Source of the DNA: an uncultured Ruminococcus sp.
GTDB taxonomy: Bacteria; Bacillota; Clostridia; Oscillospirales; Acutalibacteraceae
NCBI GenBank assembly: GCA_902772795.1
Contig: CACYBZ010000106.1
Span: 1 to 5,501 of the forward strand
Length of the DNA stretch: 5,501 nt
Direction: 5' to 3'
Part shown: piece after piece, positions 1-5,428 of the stretch
Numbering within the stretch: the first letter of the stretch is position 1
Layout of the letters: each line of letters begins with the position of its first letter
Notes under the pieces: model-generated
The model's database searches: none
What the model saw: only the letters and a program-made list of their open reading frames with translations
Told to the model about the DNA's origin: nothing
Translations under genes and position numbers: made by a program

Positions 1-2034
1 CCATCTATCCATAACAGTAAGACTGTCTTTATCAAGCGTGTATCTGGTAGGGTCGAAATTGTCAATATTTGCATACAGCACATAGAACGCATATGTATTC
101 CAGAGCGTACCCATAAATTTACGCTGACCTTCGACTACCGCTTTACCGTAAAATCTCTTAGGCAACCACGGGGAAGAATTCGTGTAGAAATACCATCGGA
201 TAGCGTCTGCTCCGTAAGTCTGGAGAGCGTCAAACGGGTCTACCGCATTACCTTTCGATTTTGACATTTTCTGTCCGTTTTCGTCCTGAACCAGTCCCAG
301 AACAATAACATTCTTATAAGGAGCTTTGTCGAAAATCAATGTCGAAATTGCCAGTAAGGAATAGAACCAGCCTCTTGTCTGATCTACTGCTTCTGAAATG
401 AAATCGGCAGGGAACTGCGATTCAAATAAATCTTTGTTTTCAAAAGGATAGTGATGCTGTGCAAACGGCATAGAACCACTGTCAAACCAACAGTCGATAA
501 CTTCAGGTACTCTGTGCATTTCTTTATGACAATGAGGACATTCTATGGTAACTTCATCAATATACGGTCTGTGGAGTTCTATATCGTCAGGACAGTTATG
601 CGACATTGCCTTTAATTCTTCGATACTGCCGACAGCATGACGGTGCCCACATTCACATTCCCAGATATTCAGCGGTGTTCCCCAGTATCTGTTTCGGGAA
701 ATACCCCAGTCCTGTACATTGTTCAGCCAGTCACCAAATCTTCCTTTACCAATGGATTCGGGTATCCAGTTAATGGTGTTGTTGTTGGCAATCAGATTTT
801 CCTTAACGTCCGTCATCTTGATAAACCATGAATCTCTTGCATAGTAAATCAACGGTGTGTCACATCGCCAGCAATGCGGATAGGAATGTTCAAATTTCGG
901 TGCAGAAAACAGCAGACCTCTTTCATCAAGATTTTTCAGAATTTCCTTGTCAGCGTCTTTGCAGAACATACCTTCCCACAATGTTTCTTTTGTCATTTCG
1001 CCCTTTGCGTCTACCAGCTGAACCAAAGGCAGACCGTATTTTCTGCCGACATTTGCGTCGTCTTCACCGAAAGCAGGGGCAATATGTACAACGCCTGTAC
1101 CGTCTGTCAGCGTAACATAACTGTCACAGACAACATAATAGCATTTTTCTTTCGGTGCCACAAAATCAAATAAAGGTTCATACTCTTTATATTCCAAATC
1201 TTTACCTGTGCAGGTTTCCAGAACGGTATATTCTTCTTTGATAATGCTGTTCACAAGAACCTTTGCCATATAATAAACAGCTGTTTCTGTTTTGATTTTC
1301 ACATAGTCAGCAACAGGGTTGACACACAAAGCGACATTGGACGGCAATGTCCAGGGGGTTGTTGTCCAGGCAAGAATATAGGCATCTTCTCCCTTTACCT
1401 TGAATTTAGCGATTGCTGAACGCTCCTTGACATCTTTGTACCCCTGTGCCACCTCGTGAGATGACAACGGTGTTCCACATCTCGGACAGTACGGAACTAT
1501 CTTGAACCCTTTATACAAAAGACCTCTGTCAAAGATTTTTTTCAATGCCCACCATTCCGACTCAATGAAATTGTTGTCATAAGTAACGTAAGGGTTATCC
1601 ATATCCGCCCAGAAACCGACAGTATCCGAAAAATCTTCCCACATTCCTTTATATTTCCATACGGATTCCTTACACTTCCTGATGAAAGGTTCAAGGCCGT
1701 ATTCCTCAATCTGTTCCTTGCCCTCCAGACCAAGCAGTTTTTCCACTTCCAGTTCAACGGGCAGACCGTGTGTATCCCAACCTGCTTTTCTGGGTACCAT
1801 ACAGCCTTTCATCGTCTTGTAACGGGGAATCATGTCTTTGATGACTCGGGTAAGTACATGACCGATATGCGGTTTTCCGTTTGCGGTCGGGGGTCCGTCA
1901 TAGAAAACGTAGGGCTTACCGCCTTTTCTTTCCTCGATACTTTTCTCAAAGATTTTGTTTTCTTTCCAGAATTTTTCAATCTGTTTTTCTCTTTGTACAA
2001 AGTCAAGATTAGGGTCAACTTTATTGTACAGCAT
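1..2034 (-). CDS. ileS: Isoleucyl-tRNA synthetase, type 2 (5' part, 678 codons, truncated by window edge)
   Basis: This cytoplasmic class Ia synthetase charges tRNA-Ile with isoleucine using ATP. My translation gives 678 residues; the family is usually about 1,030-1,050, so the rest of the anticodon-binding domain lies left of the window. The Rossmann-fold signature HIGH is at residues 56-59, in the context [22 protein letters not shown] follows at 86-94 and KMSKS at 589-593 ([10 protein letters not shown]). The CP1 editing domain shows [10 protein letters not shown] near 224-233 and GTGVVHIAP near 312-320. Cysteine pairs likely to bind zinc are CPRC (183/186), CWRC (388/391), CEC (460/462) and CPHC (499/502). 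[16 protein letters not shown] and [13 protein letters not shown] match the Thermus/eukaryote-like type-2 enzymes, not E. coli type 1. Start: ATG at 2034-2032, with AGGAGG at 2048-2043. The gene lies directly behind an isoleucine T-box. No frameshift is seen. Identification is very secure; the subtype call is from motif memory. Confidence 0.97.
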   Translation of the reverse strand, partial: MLYNKVDPNLDFVQREKQIEKFWKENKIFEKSIEERKGGKPYVFYDGPPTANGKPHIGHVLTRVIKDMIPRYKTMKGCMVPRKAGWDTHGLPVELEVEKLLGLEGKEQIEEYGLEPFIRKCKESVWKYKGMWEDFSDTVGFWADMDNPYVTYDNNFIESEWWALKKIFDRGLLYKGFKIVPYCPRCGTPLSSHEVAQGYKDVKERSAIAKFKVKGEDAYILAWTTTPWTLPSNVALCVNPVADYVKIKTETAVYYMAKVLVNSIIKEEYTVLETCTGKDLEYKEYEPLFDFVAPKEKCYYVVCDSYVTLTDGTGVVHIAPAFGEDDANVGRKYGLPLVQLVDAKGEMTKETLWEGMFCKDADKEILKNLDERGLLFSAPKFEHSYPHCWRCDTPLIYYARDSWFIKMTDVKENLIANNNTINWIPESIGKGRFGDWLNNVQDWGISRNRYWGTPLNIWECECGHRHAVGSIEELKAMSHNCPDDIELHRPYIDEVTIECPHCHKEMHRVPEVIDCWFDSGSMPFAQHHYPFENKDLFESQFPADFISEAVDQTRGWFYSLLAISTLIFDKAPYKNVIVLGLVQDENGQKMSKSKGNAVDPFDALQTYGADAIRWYFYTNSSPWLPKRFYGKAVVEGQRKFMGTLWNTYAFYVLYANIDNFDPTRYTLDKDSLTVMDRW

Positions 2035-2040
2035 TGTCAC

Positions 2041-2325
2041 AACCTCCTGTAAAAATAAAAAGAGTTCCGTCCCTATAACAGGACGAAACTCTGTAATATA
2101 CCACGATATTACGGGTATCGCTATAACCACCCGTTACGACATACTTCATATGCGTTTCCTTTAACGGTGAAAAACCGACTTGTCTTAGTCATACGTAAAC
2201 GATTTTCAGACCAGTAACTCGGAAGTGATTGACAGTTTAATGAAATATCGGATTTTCACCATTGTTCCGACTCTCTTTGAATTCTTAGAAAACTGCGTTT
2301 CTTCGTCAATGTTTTTTTGATATCC
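2041..2325 (-). ncRNA. T-box leader RNA, isoleucine-specific, controlling ileS
   Basis: A cis-acting RNA that senses uncharged tRNA-Ile and permits read-through into ileS. Stem I is readable. Lower helix: GAAG (2304-2301) with CTTC (2225-2222). Helix above the specifier loop: CAGTTT (2295-2290) with AAACTG (2238-2233). The conserved AGAGAG lies at 2276-2271. The apical stem is TCGGA (2270-2266) with TCCGA (2252-2248), and its loop holds GGTGAAA (2260-2254). The 3' side of the specifier loop reads TCA-ATC-A, so the specifier is AUC (2229-2227), isoleucine. Stem III is probably ACGCATA/TATG-CGT (2155-2136). The antiterminator pairs AACGGG (2135-2130) with CCTGTT (2082-2077), leaving a bulge that starts UGGU (2129-2126), which fits the NCCA end of tRNA-Ile with discriminator A. 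The competing terminator is listed separately. The 5' end is an estimate from the promoter. Confidence 0.93.
2051..2092 (-). terminator. Intrinsic terminator of the ileS T-box
   Basis: On the minus strand AGAGTTTCGTCC (2092-2081) pairs with GGACGGAACTCT (2072-2061) over 12 bp with one G-U pair. A tract TTTTTATTTTT follows, ending at 2051. The 5' arm contains the TTCGTCC typical of T-box terminators. It overlaps the 3' strand of the antiterminator (CGT-CCTGTT, 2085-2077), so the two folds exclude each other. It lies just before the ileS ribosome binding site. Confidence 0.93.
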
Positions 2326-2339
2326 TCAAAATGATATCA
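2318..2339. repeat. Inverted repeat across the ileS -10 box and start site
   Basis: TGATATC and GATATCA (minus-strand order) form 7-bp arms at 2339-2333 and 2324-2318 with an 8-base spacer. The left arm overlaps the -10 hexamer and the right arm covers the likely +1. It could be a repressor operator, or chance in AT-rich DNA. Only the symmetry is observed. Confidence 0.35.
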
Positions 2340-2359
2340 CGTTTTTTCGGGAAAGTCAA
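2331..2359 (-). promoter_or_regulatory. Sigma-A-type promoter of the ileS T-box transcript
   Basis: The minus strand reads TTGACT (-35, 2359-2354), 17 bp, then TATCAT (-10, 2336-2331). Each box differs from consensus by one base. Transcription would start near 2324-2326, just ahead of the T-box stem I. It begins about 20 bp past the stop codon of the DUF378 gene, so ileS can be transcribed on its own. Confidence 0.85.
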
Positions 2360-2379
2360 TGCTATTTTTTCATTTTTGA

Positions 2380-2589
2380 CTACGCCGTTATTCTTTCTTC
2401 GGGAGTTTCCTTGAAAAGCAGGGAAATACACCACAATGCCGAAAGTCCGACAAGGGTATAAATAATACGGCTCATAATTCCTGTCTGTCCGCCGAATATC
2501 CACGCAACCAAATCAAACTGGAATATCCCTACAGAACCCCAGTTGATTCCGCCGATGACCAGCAGAGTAAGTGCTATTCTGTCTAACAT
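2380..2589 (-). CDS. DUF378 (YuzA-like) small membrane protein
   Basis: A 69-residue protein of the DUF378 family; its biochemical function is not established. It would sit in the cytoplasmic membrane. The first hydrophobic helix covers about residues 4-24 and carries the family signature GGINWGSVG; the second covers about 39-60 (IIYTLVGLSALW region). A short polar tail, KETPEERITA, ends the chain. The length is normal for the family. Start: ATG at 2589-2587 behind AAGGAGG (2604-2598) with 8-base spacing. Stop: TAG at 2382-2380. The gene lies between nadA (116 bp upstream, same strand) and the ileS promoter. No clear terminator follows it, so its transcript may enter the T-box leader. An upstream 9-bp inverted repeat complements its ribosome binding site exactly (separate entry). 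Confidence 0.9.
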   Translation of the reverse strand: MLDRIALTLLVIGGINWGSVGIFQFDLVAWIFGGQTGIMSRIIYTLVGLSALWCISLLFKETPEERITA

Positions 2590-2594
2590 AATTA

Positions 2595-2634
2595 AAACCT
2601 CCTTTGTGTTGTTATTATGACATTCAGGAGGTTT
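2595..2634 (-). promoter_or_regulatory. Potential hairpin sequestering the DUF378 ribosome binding site
   Basis: On the minus strand AAACCTCCT (2634-2626) is a perfect reverse complement of AGGAGGTTT (2603-2595), with 22 bases between. The second arm contains nearly the whole ribosome binding site of the DUF378 gene. If both arms are on the same mRNA, the hairpin would block ribosome binding. The 9-bp symmetry is directly visible; a regulatory role is inferred. Confidence 0.5.
2614..2622 (-). promoter_or_regulatory. Possible extended -10 promoter for the DUF378 gene
   Basis: The minus strand reads TGT-CATAAT, an extended -10 (TGn) followed by a hexamer one base from TATAAT. I see no good -35 box 16-18 bp upstream. 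Transcription would start near 2607, giving a leader of about 18 bases that contains the ribosome binding site but not the upstream arm of the hairpin. Weak candidate. Confidence 0.35.
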
Positions 2635-2670
2635 GTTTATTCACAGATATTCAATTTTATTGGACAACGG

Positions 2671-2690
2671 CATATTTCTGCCGAAATATG
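2671..2690. repeat. Perfect 8-bp hairpin downstream of nadA
   Basis: CATATTTC (2671-2678) and GAAATATG (2683-2690) are perfect inverted arms with a 4-base loop, 16 bp past the nadA stop codon. No T-tract follows on the nadA strand, so it is a poor intrinsic terminator but could protect the mRNA 3' end. An overlapping alternative pairing exists: CGGCA (2668-2672) with TGCCG (2679-2683). Confidence 0.5.
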
Positions 2691-2705
2691 TTTCCTTGAC
2701 GAACA

Positions 2706-3623
2706 TCAGCCGAGTTCTATCATCTTGTCAATACACTTTCTCGCCTTGACCATAGTATCACTGTCAAGGAAAATTTCTTCACCGCCGTCATTGTTGAGTG
2801 TATGATACACATCAATCAATGTCGTTGCTTTCATGTTGGCACAGATAAGGTCTTTGGAAAGCGGATAGAATCTCTTGTCAGGACACATATAGGAAAGATG
2901 TTCGGCAATACTGATTTCTGTACCGATGATAAATTCTTTTTTATCCGATTCTCTGGCATAATTCATGATGGCAGAAGTAGAACCGACAAAATCGCACAGT
3001 TCCACCACAGCGGGTCTGCATTCAGGGTGAACCAGTATTTCTGCGTCAGGGTGCAGTGCTTTCGCTGTCTGCACATCTTTTACCGTGATTTTAGCGTGTG
3101 TAGGACAACCGCCCTGTAATAATTTAAAGTTCTTTTCAGGCACTTGTTTTGCCACATAGTCCCCAAGATTACAGTCGGGTATGAACAGAATATTGTCATA
3201 CGGCAATTTTCTGACGATTTTTACCGCTGACGCTGACGTTACACAGACATCACAAACCGTTTTCAGTTCCGATGTCGTGTTGATGTAAGCCACTACACAA
3301 TAATCCGGATACTGTTCTTTTACCTGTTCAATCAATTCCTTATCCATCTGTTCCGCCATGGGACAGCCTGCTACGGGATTTGCCAGATATACCGTTTTTT
3401 GGGGCGACAACAGTTTGACGGTTTCCGCCATAAAACGTACACCACACATAATGACATTCTTATTCGGTACTTTGGTCGCCTGCACACTTAACTGAAAAGA
3501 ATCTCCCGTAAAGTCCGCAATTTCCACGATTTCCCTTGACTGATAACTGTGGGCAAGTATACAAAAATCCTTTTCTTTTTTCAGGCGGTTAATTTCCTGC
3601 TGAAGTTCGTAAACATTCATCAT
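2706..3623 (-). CDS. nadA: Quinolinate synthase (NadA)
   Basis: Cytoplasmic [4Fe-4S] enzyme of de novo NAD synthesis, condensing iminoaspartate with dihydroxyacetone phosphate to quinolinate. It has 305 residues from the chosen start, close to the ~300 of compact NadA proteins. Three cluster cysteines show the family's spacing: C87 (AGCPMAE), C173 (GGCPTHAK) and C261 (ICANMK). Active-site motifs are HSYQ (H25, Y27), GDS (S42), YIN (Y113, N115), TSASA (S130), HPE (H199, E201) and GST (T216). HSYQ and GDSFQLS differ slightly from the usual HNYQ and GDSLELS. Start: ATG at 3623-3621, 8 bases after AAAGGA (3637-3632). An in-frame GTG at 3629 lies only 2 bases from that site, and the next ATG (3620) is also possible. 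Stop TGA at 2708-2706. No nadB or nadC is visible beside it, so iminoaspartate must come from a gene elsewhere. Confidence 0.96.
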   Translation of the reverse strand: MMNVYELQQEINRLKKEKDFCILAHSYQSREIVEIADFTGDSFQLSVQATKVPNKNVIMCGVRFMAETVKLLSPQKTVYLANPVAGCPMAEQMDKELIEQVKEQYPDYCVVAYINTTSELKTVCDVCVTSASAVKIVRKLPYDNILFIPDCNLGDYVAKQVPEKNFKLLQGGCPTHAKITVKDVQTAKALHPDAEILVHPECRPAVVELCDFVGSTSAIMNYARESDKKEFIIGTEISIAEHLSYMCPDKRFYPLSKDLICANMKATTLIDVYHTLNNDGGEEIFLDSDTMVKARKCIDKMIELG

Positions 3624-3647
3624 TGTCACATTCCTTTAATAAAAGCT

Positions 3648-3673
3648 ACCGACACATCACAAACACTGTCGGT
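3648..3673. repeat. Inverted repeat in the nadA leader
   Basis: ACCGACA (3648-3654) and TGTCGGT (3667-3673) are perfect 7-bp arms with a 12-base spacer, inside the transcribed leader upstream of the nadA ribosome binding site. It could be a second operator sharing GACA/TGTC cores with the -35 palindrome, or an RNA hairpin. Confidence 0.45.
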
Positions 3674-3700
3674 GAAAAACATCTTTTCCAACATATTCAG

Positions 3701-3729
3701 ATAATACACGACAGATTCCCGTTTGTCAA
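3701..3729 (-). promoter_or_regulatory. Strong sigma-A-type promoter of nadA
   Basis: The minus strand reads TTGACA (3729-3724, perfect -35), 17 bp, then TATTAT (3706-3701, one mismatch in the -10). Transcription would start near 3694, giving a leader of about 70 bases before the nadA ATG. The promoter begins about 10 bp past the stop codon of the hemolysin III gene. Confidence 0.87.
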
Positions 3730-3734
3730 GACAA
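3723..3734. promoter_or_regulatory. Candidate operator palindrome on the nadA -35 box
   Basis: TTGTC-AA-GACAA is a perfect 5+2+5 palindrome that overlaps the -35 hexamer, a placement typical of repressor operators. An NAD- or niacin-responsive repressor such as NiaR is a natural suspect because TGTC/GACA half-sites resemble what I recall of its motif; this is not verified. No regulator gene is in the window. Confidence 0.45.
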
Positions 3735-3739
3735 TAAAA

Positions 3740-4411
3740 TCAATACATAAAAGAAGTCAGTATCGCAAAGTAGTGGAATACACTTCCCGCAATCGTGAAC
3801 AAATGCCAGACGGAATGAAAATACTTTACCTTCTTTATCGCATAGAAAATGACTCCCACAGAATACGCCAGACCACCTGTCAGCAGAAAAATCAGGGAAA
3901 TTTTCGGCAGAGCCTCTATCAGTGGTTTAATCGCAAAGACTATCCCCCACCCCATGGCAATATAACAAACCAGAGAAATTTTTCTGAACTTTTCCAAATC
4001 AATGGCATTGAACACAATTCCCAGTACAGAAACGCCCCATATCAGTCCGAACAGTACCCAGCCAACAGCTCCTCTCAATGCTACCAGCGTAAGCGGAGTA
4101 TATGTTCCCGCAATCAGCAGAAAAATAGTGATATGATCCATAATCCGCATAACGCCTTTTGCCTTTTCGTTGGTAATCGCATGATAAAGTGTTGACATGA
4201 CGTACAACATAATGAGCGATGCTCCGAAAACAGAACTGCTGACAACCTTCCACGGGTCTTTCTGCAACGCCGAAAGAACAATCAGAACTACTGTTCCCGC
4301 AATGGCAAGAAGTCCGCCTACACCATGGGAAACAGAATTGAAAATTTCTTCCCCCAGCGAATACCGTTTGTTCAGTGGCAGTATGGACATCTTTTCCTTT
4401 GTTTTTTCCAT
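3740..4411 (-). CDS. Hemolysin III / PAQR-family seven-helix membrane protein
   Basis: A 223-residue integral membrane protein of the hemolysin III (YqfA/PAQR, HlyIII) family. Family members are putative metal-dependent hydrolases or receptors linked to membrane homeostasis; the bacterial substrate is not established and the hemolysin name should not be read as a proven toxin. Conserved elements: SHGVGG (28-33), STLYH (73-77, probable zinc His77), RIMDHITIF (89-97, probable metal Asp92), AGTYTP (101-106), YIAMGW (150-155) and HSVWHLF (199-205, zinc His199 and His203). Hydrophobic segments lie near 33-50, 58-78, 92-111, 114-134, 146-163, 170-190 and 199-220, fitting seven helices. Start: ATG at 4411-4409 with a weak GGGGTG 5 bases upstream. 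The ATG at codon 8 also has AAAGGA before it, so a 216-residue form is possible. Stop TGA at 3742-3740. Divergent from degV. No terminator is seen before the nadA promoter. Confidence 0.93.
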   Translation of the reverse strand: MEKTKEKMSILPLNKRYSLGEEIFNSVSHGVGGLLAIAGTVVLIVLSALQKDPWKVVSSSVFGASLIMLYVMSTLYHAITNEKAKGVMRIMDHITIFLLIAGTYTPLTLVALRGAVGWVLFGLIWGVSVLGIVFNAIDLEKFRKISLVCYIAMGWGIVFAIKPLIEALPKISLIFLLTGGLAYSVGVIFYAIKKVKYFHSVWHLFTIAGSVFHYFAILTSFMY

Positions 4412-4437
4412 AAAATCACCCCATTTTAAAATTCGAC

Positions 4438-4466
4438 TTGAAATGTCGGCAGGTATATTATATAAT
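4438..4466 (+). promoter_or_regulatory. Sigma-A-type promoter of degV
   Basis: TTGAAA (4438-4443), a 17-bp spacer, then TATAAT (4461-4466, perfect -10). Transcription would start near 4473, leaving an AT-rich leader of about 70 bases before the TTG start codon. I see no recognisable riboswitch or long hairpin in that leader. Confidence 0.85.
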
Positions 4467-4485
4467 AAATTTGTTAAAAAATTAA
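4457..4485 (-). promoter_or_regulatory. Possible promoter of the hemolysin III gene, sharing the degV -10
   Basis: ATTATATAAT (4457-4466) is self-complementary, so the minus strand also reads a perfect TATAAT (4462-4457). A weak -35, TTAATT (4485-4480), lies 17 bp upstream of it. Transcription would start near 4450, about 40 bases before the ATG. The -10 is good but the -35 matches consensus at only 3 of 6 positions. Confidence 0.45.
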
Positions 4486-4543
4486 GCCTATTTCATAATA
4501 ATTTTATTTTTACAGAAATTTACCATAAACGGAGGAATTTATT

Positions 4544-5401
4544 TTGAATAAGAAGATATTAATCAGTGCCGACAGCACCTGCGATTTACCCAAGGAAATA
4601 TTAACAAAATACCATATTCTCACCACACCCTTACACATCGTACTGGGAGAAAATACCTATGAAGACCTTGTCAACATCACTCCTGAAGATATCTATGCCC
4701 ATTTCGGAAAAACCTCACAGTTGCCTAAAACATCAGCTGTCAATATTCAGGAATATATTGATGCGTTCAAACCCTATGTTGATGACGGTTATGAAATTAT
4801 CCATCTGAATATCGGACATTCACTTTCTACCTGCTATCAGCATTGCCAGCTTGCCGCAAGAGAATTAGGAGTCAAAGTTCATGCCGTTGATTCCTGTAAT
4901 CTTTCTTTGGGAACAGGATTACTTGTCATGGAAGCAGTAGATATGGCAGAAAAAGGTATGGGGGCTGCGGAAATTGCGGAAAATCTGAATCGTCTTACCA
5001 ATAAAGTACAATGCAGTTTCGTTATTGACAAAATGGACTACCTTAAAGCAGGTGGCAGATGTTCGGCAGCAGCCGCTTTCGGAGCAAATCTGCTCAATAT
5101 CAAACCCTGTATCGAAGTCAATAACACTGACGGCAGTATGAGTGCAGGTAAAAAATACCGTGGCAGTTTCGCCAAAGTTCTTACCCAATACATCGATAAT
5201 AAAATGGAAAGTTTCAGCAACATCAGCAAAAAAAGAGCCTGTCTGATTCATGCAGGTATTTCCGAAGACATATTCAATGAACTGGTTGCTCATGTCGAAA
5301 ACCGTCATTACTTTGACCAGCTCATTACTTCAAGAGCAAGCTGTACCATTTCTTCTCATTGCGGACCTAATACCATGGGCTTCATGTTCATGACTGATTA
5401 A
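4544..5401 (+). CDS. DegV-family fatty-acid-binding protein (FakB-like)
   Basis: A 285-residue cytoplasmic protein of the DegV family. Characterised members (FakB) hold a fatty acid while the kinase FakA phosphorylates it for membrane phospholipid synthesis; no FakA gene is in the window, so the partner is inferred. Signatures in order: ISADSTCDLP (7-16), KTSAVN (62-67, where many relatives have TSQPS), SLSTCYQ (93-99), VDSCNLSLGTG (115-125), YLKAGGRCS (166-174), NLLNIKPCIEV (182-192) and SSHCGPNTMGF (270-280). The ligand-contact regions are therefore all present, and the length is typical (about 280-290). Start: TTG at 4544-4546, set by a strong GGAGGA (4531-4536) and homology-like MNKKILISADS; no ATG fits as well. 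Stop TAA at 5399-5401. It has its own promoter and is divergent from the hemolysin III gene. The ligand cannot be read from sequence. Confidence 0.93.
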   Translation: MNKKILISADSTCDLPKEILTKYHILTTPLHIVLGENTYEDLVNITPEDIYAHFGKTSQLPKTSAVNIQEYIDAFKPYVDDGYEIIHLNIGHSLSTCYQHCQLAARELGVKVHAVDSCNLSLGTGLLVMEAVDMAEKGMGAAEIAENLNRLTNKVQCSFVIDKMDYLKAGGRCSAAAAFGANLLNIKPCIEVNNTDGSMSAGKKYRGSFAKVLTQYIDNKMESFSNISKKRACLIHAGISEDIFNELVAHVENRHYFDQLITSRASCTISSHCGPNTMGFMFMTD

Positions 5402-5428
5402 GTCTGAAAACCTCTAGCTATGACAATG

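Noticed and set aside
637..1173. Overlapping plus-strand open frames inside ileS
   Set aside because: They are short, overlap each other, and lie opposite a continuous, motif-rich ileS frame; no promoter or ribosome binding site is evident.
1768..2164. Plus-strand open frames across the ileS start and T-box
   Set aside because: They cover a structured leader and the HIGH region of ileS on the opposite strand; no coding evidence.
2306..2503. Minus-strand open frame overlapping the DUF378 gene in another frame
   Set aside because: It has no ribosome binding site, a basic low-complexity composition, and runs through the ileS promoter.
2636..2667. TTGTCC / TTGAAT as a -35 for the DUF378 gene
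   Set aside because: Hexamers at 16-18 bp downstream (such as GTGAAT) match the -10 consensus at only about half the positions; the extended -10 nearer the gene is better.
3623..4195. 190-codon plus-strand open frame opposite the hemolysin III gene
   Set aside because: It is antisense to a clear family protein, its translation is rich in Q, N, H and R with no domain or hydrophobic pattern, and it has no convincing ribosome binding site. It also runs through the nadA promoter.
4197..4547. 116-codon plus-strand open frame spanning the divergent promoter region
   Set aside because: It runs antisense through the 5' part of the hemolysin III gene and the degV promoter, and overlaps the degV start codon. 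Its composition is not protein-like and degV has a better supported start.
4919..5308. 129-codon minus-strand open frame opposite degV
   Set aside because: It is the antisense shadow of degV, with no recognisable domain or translation signal.
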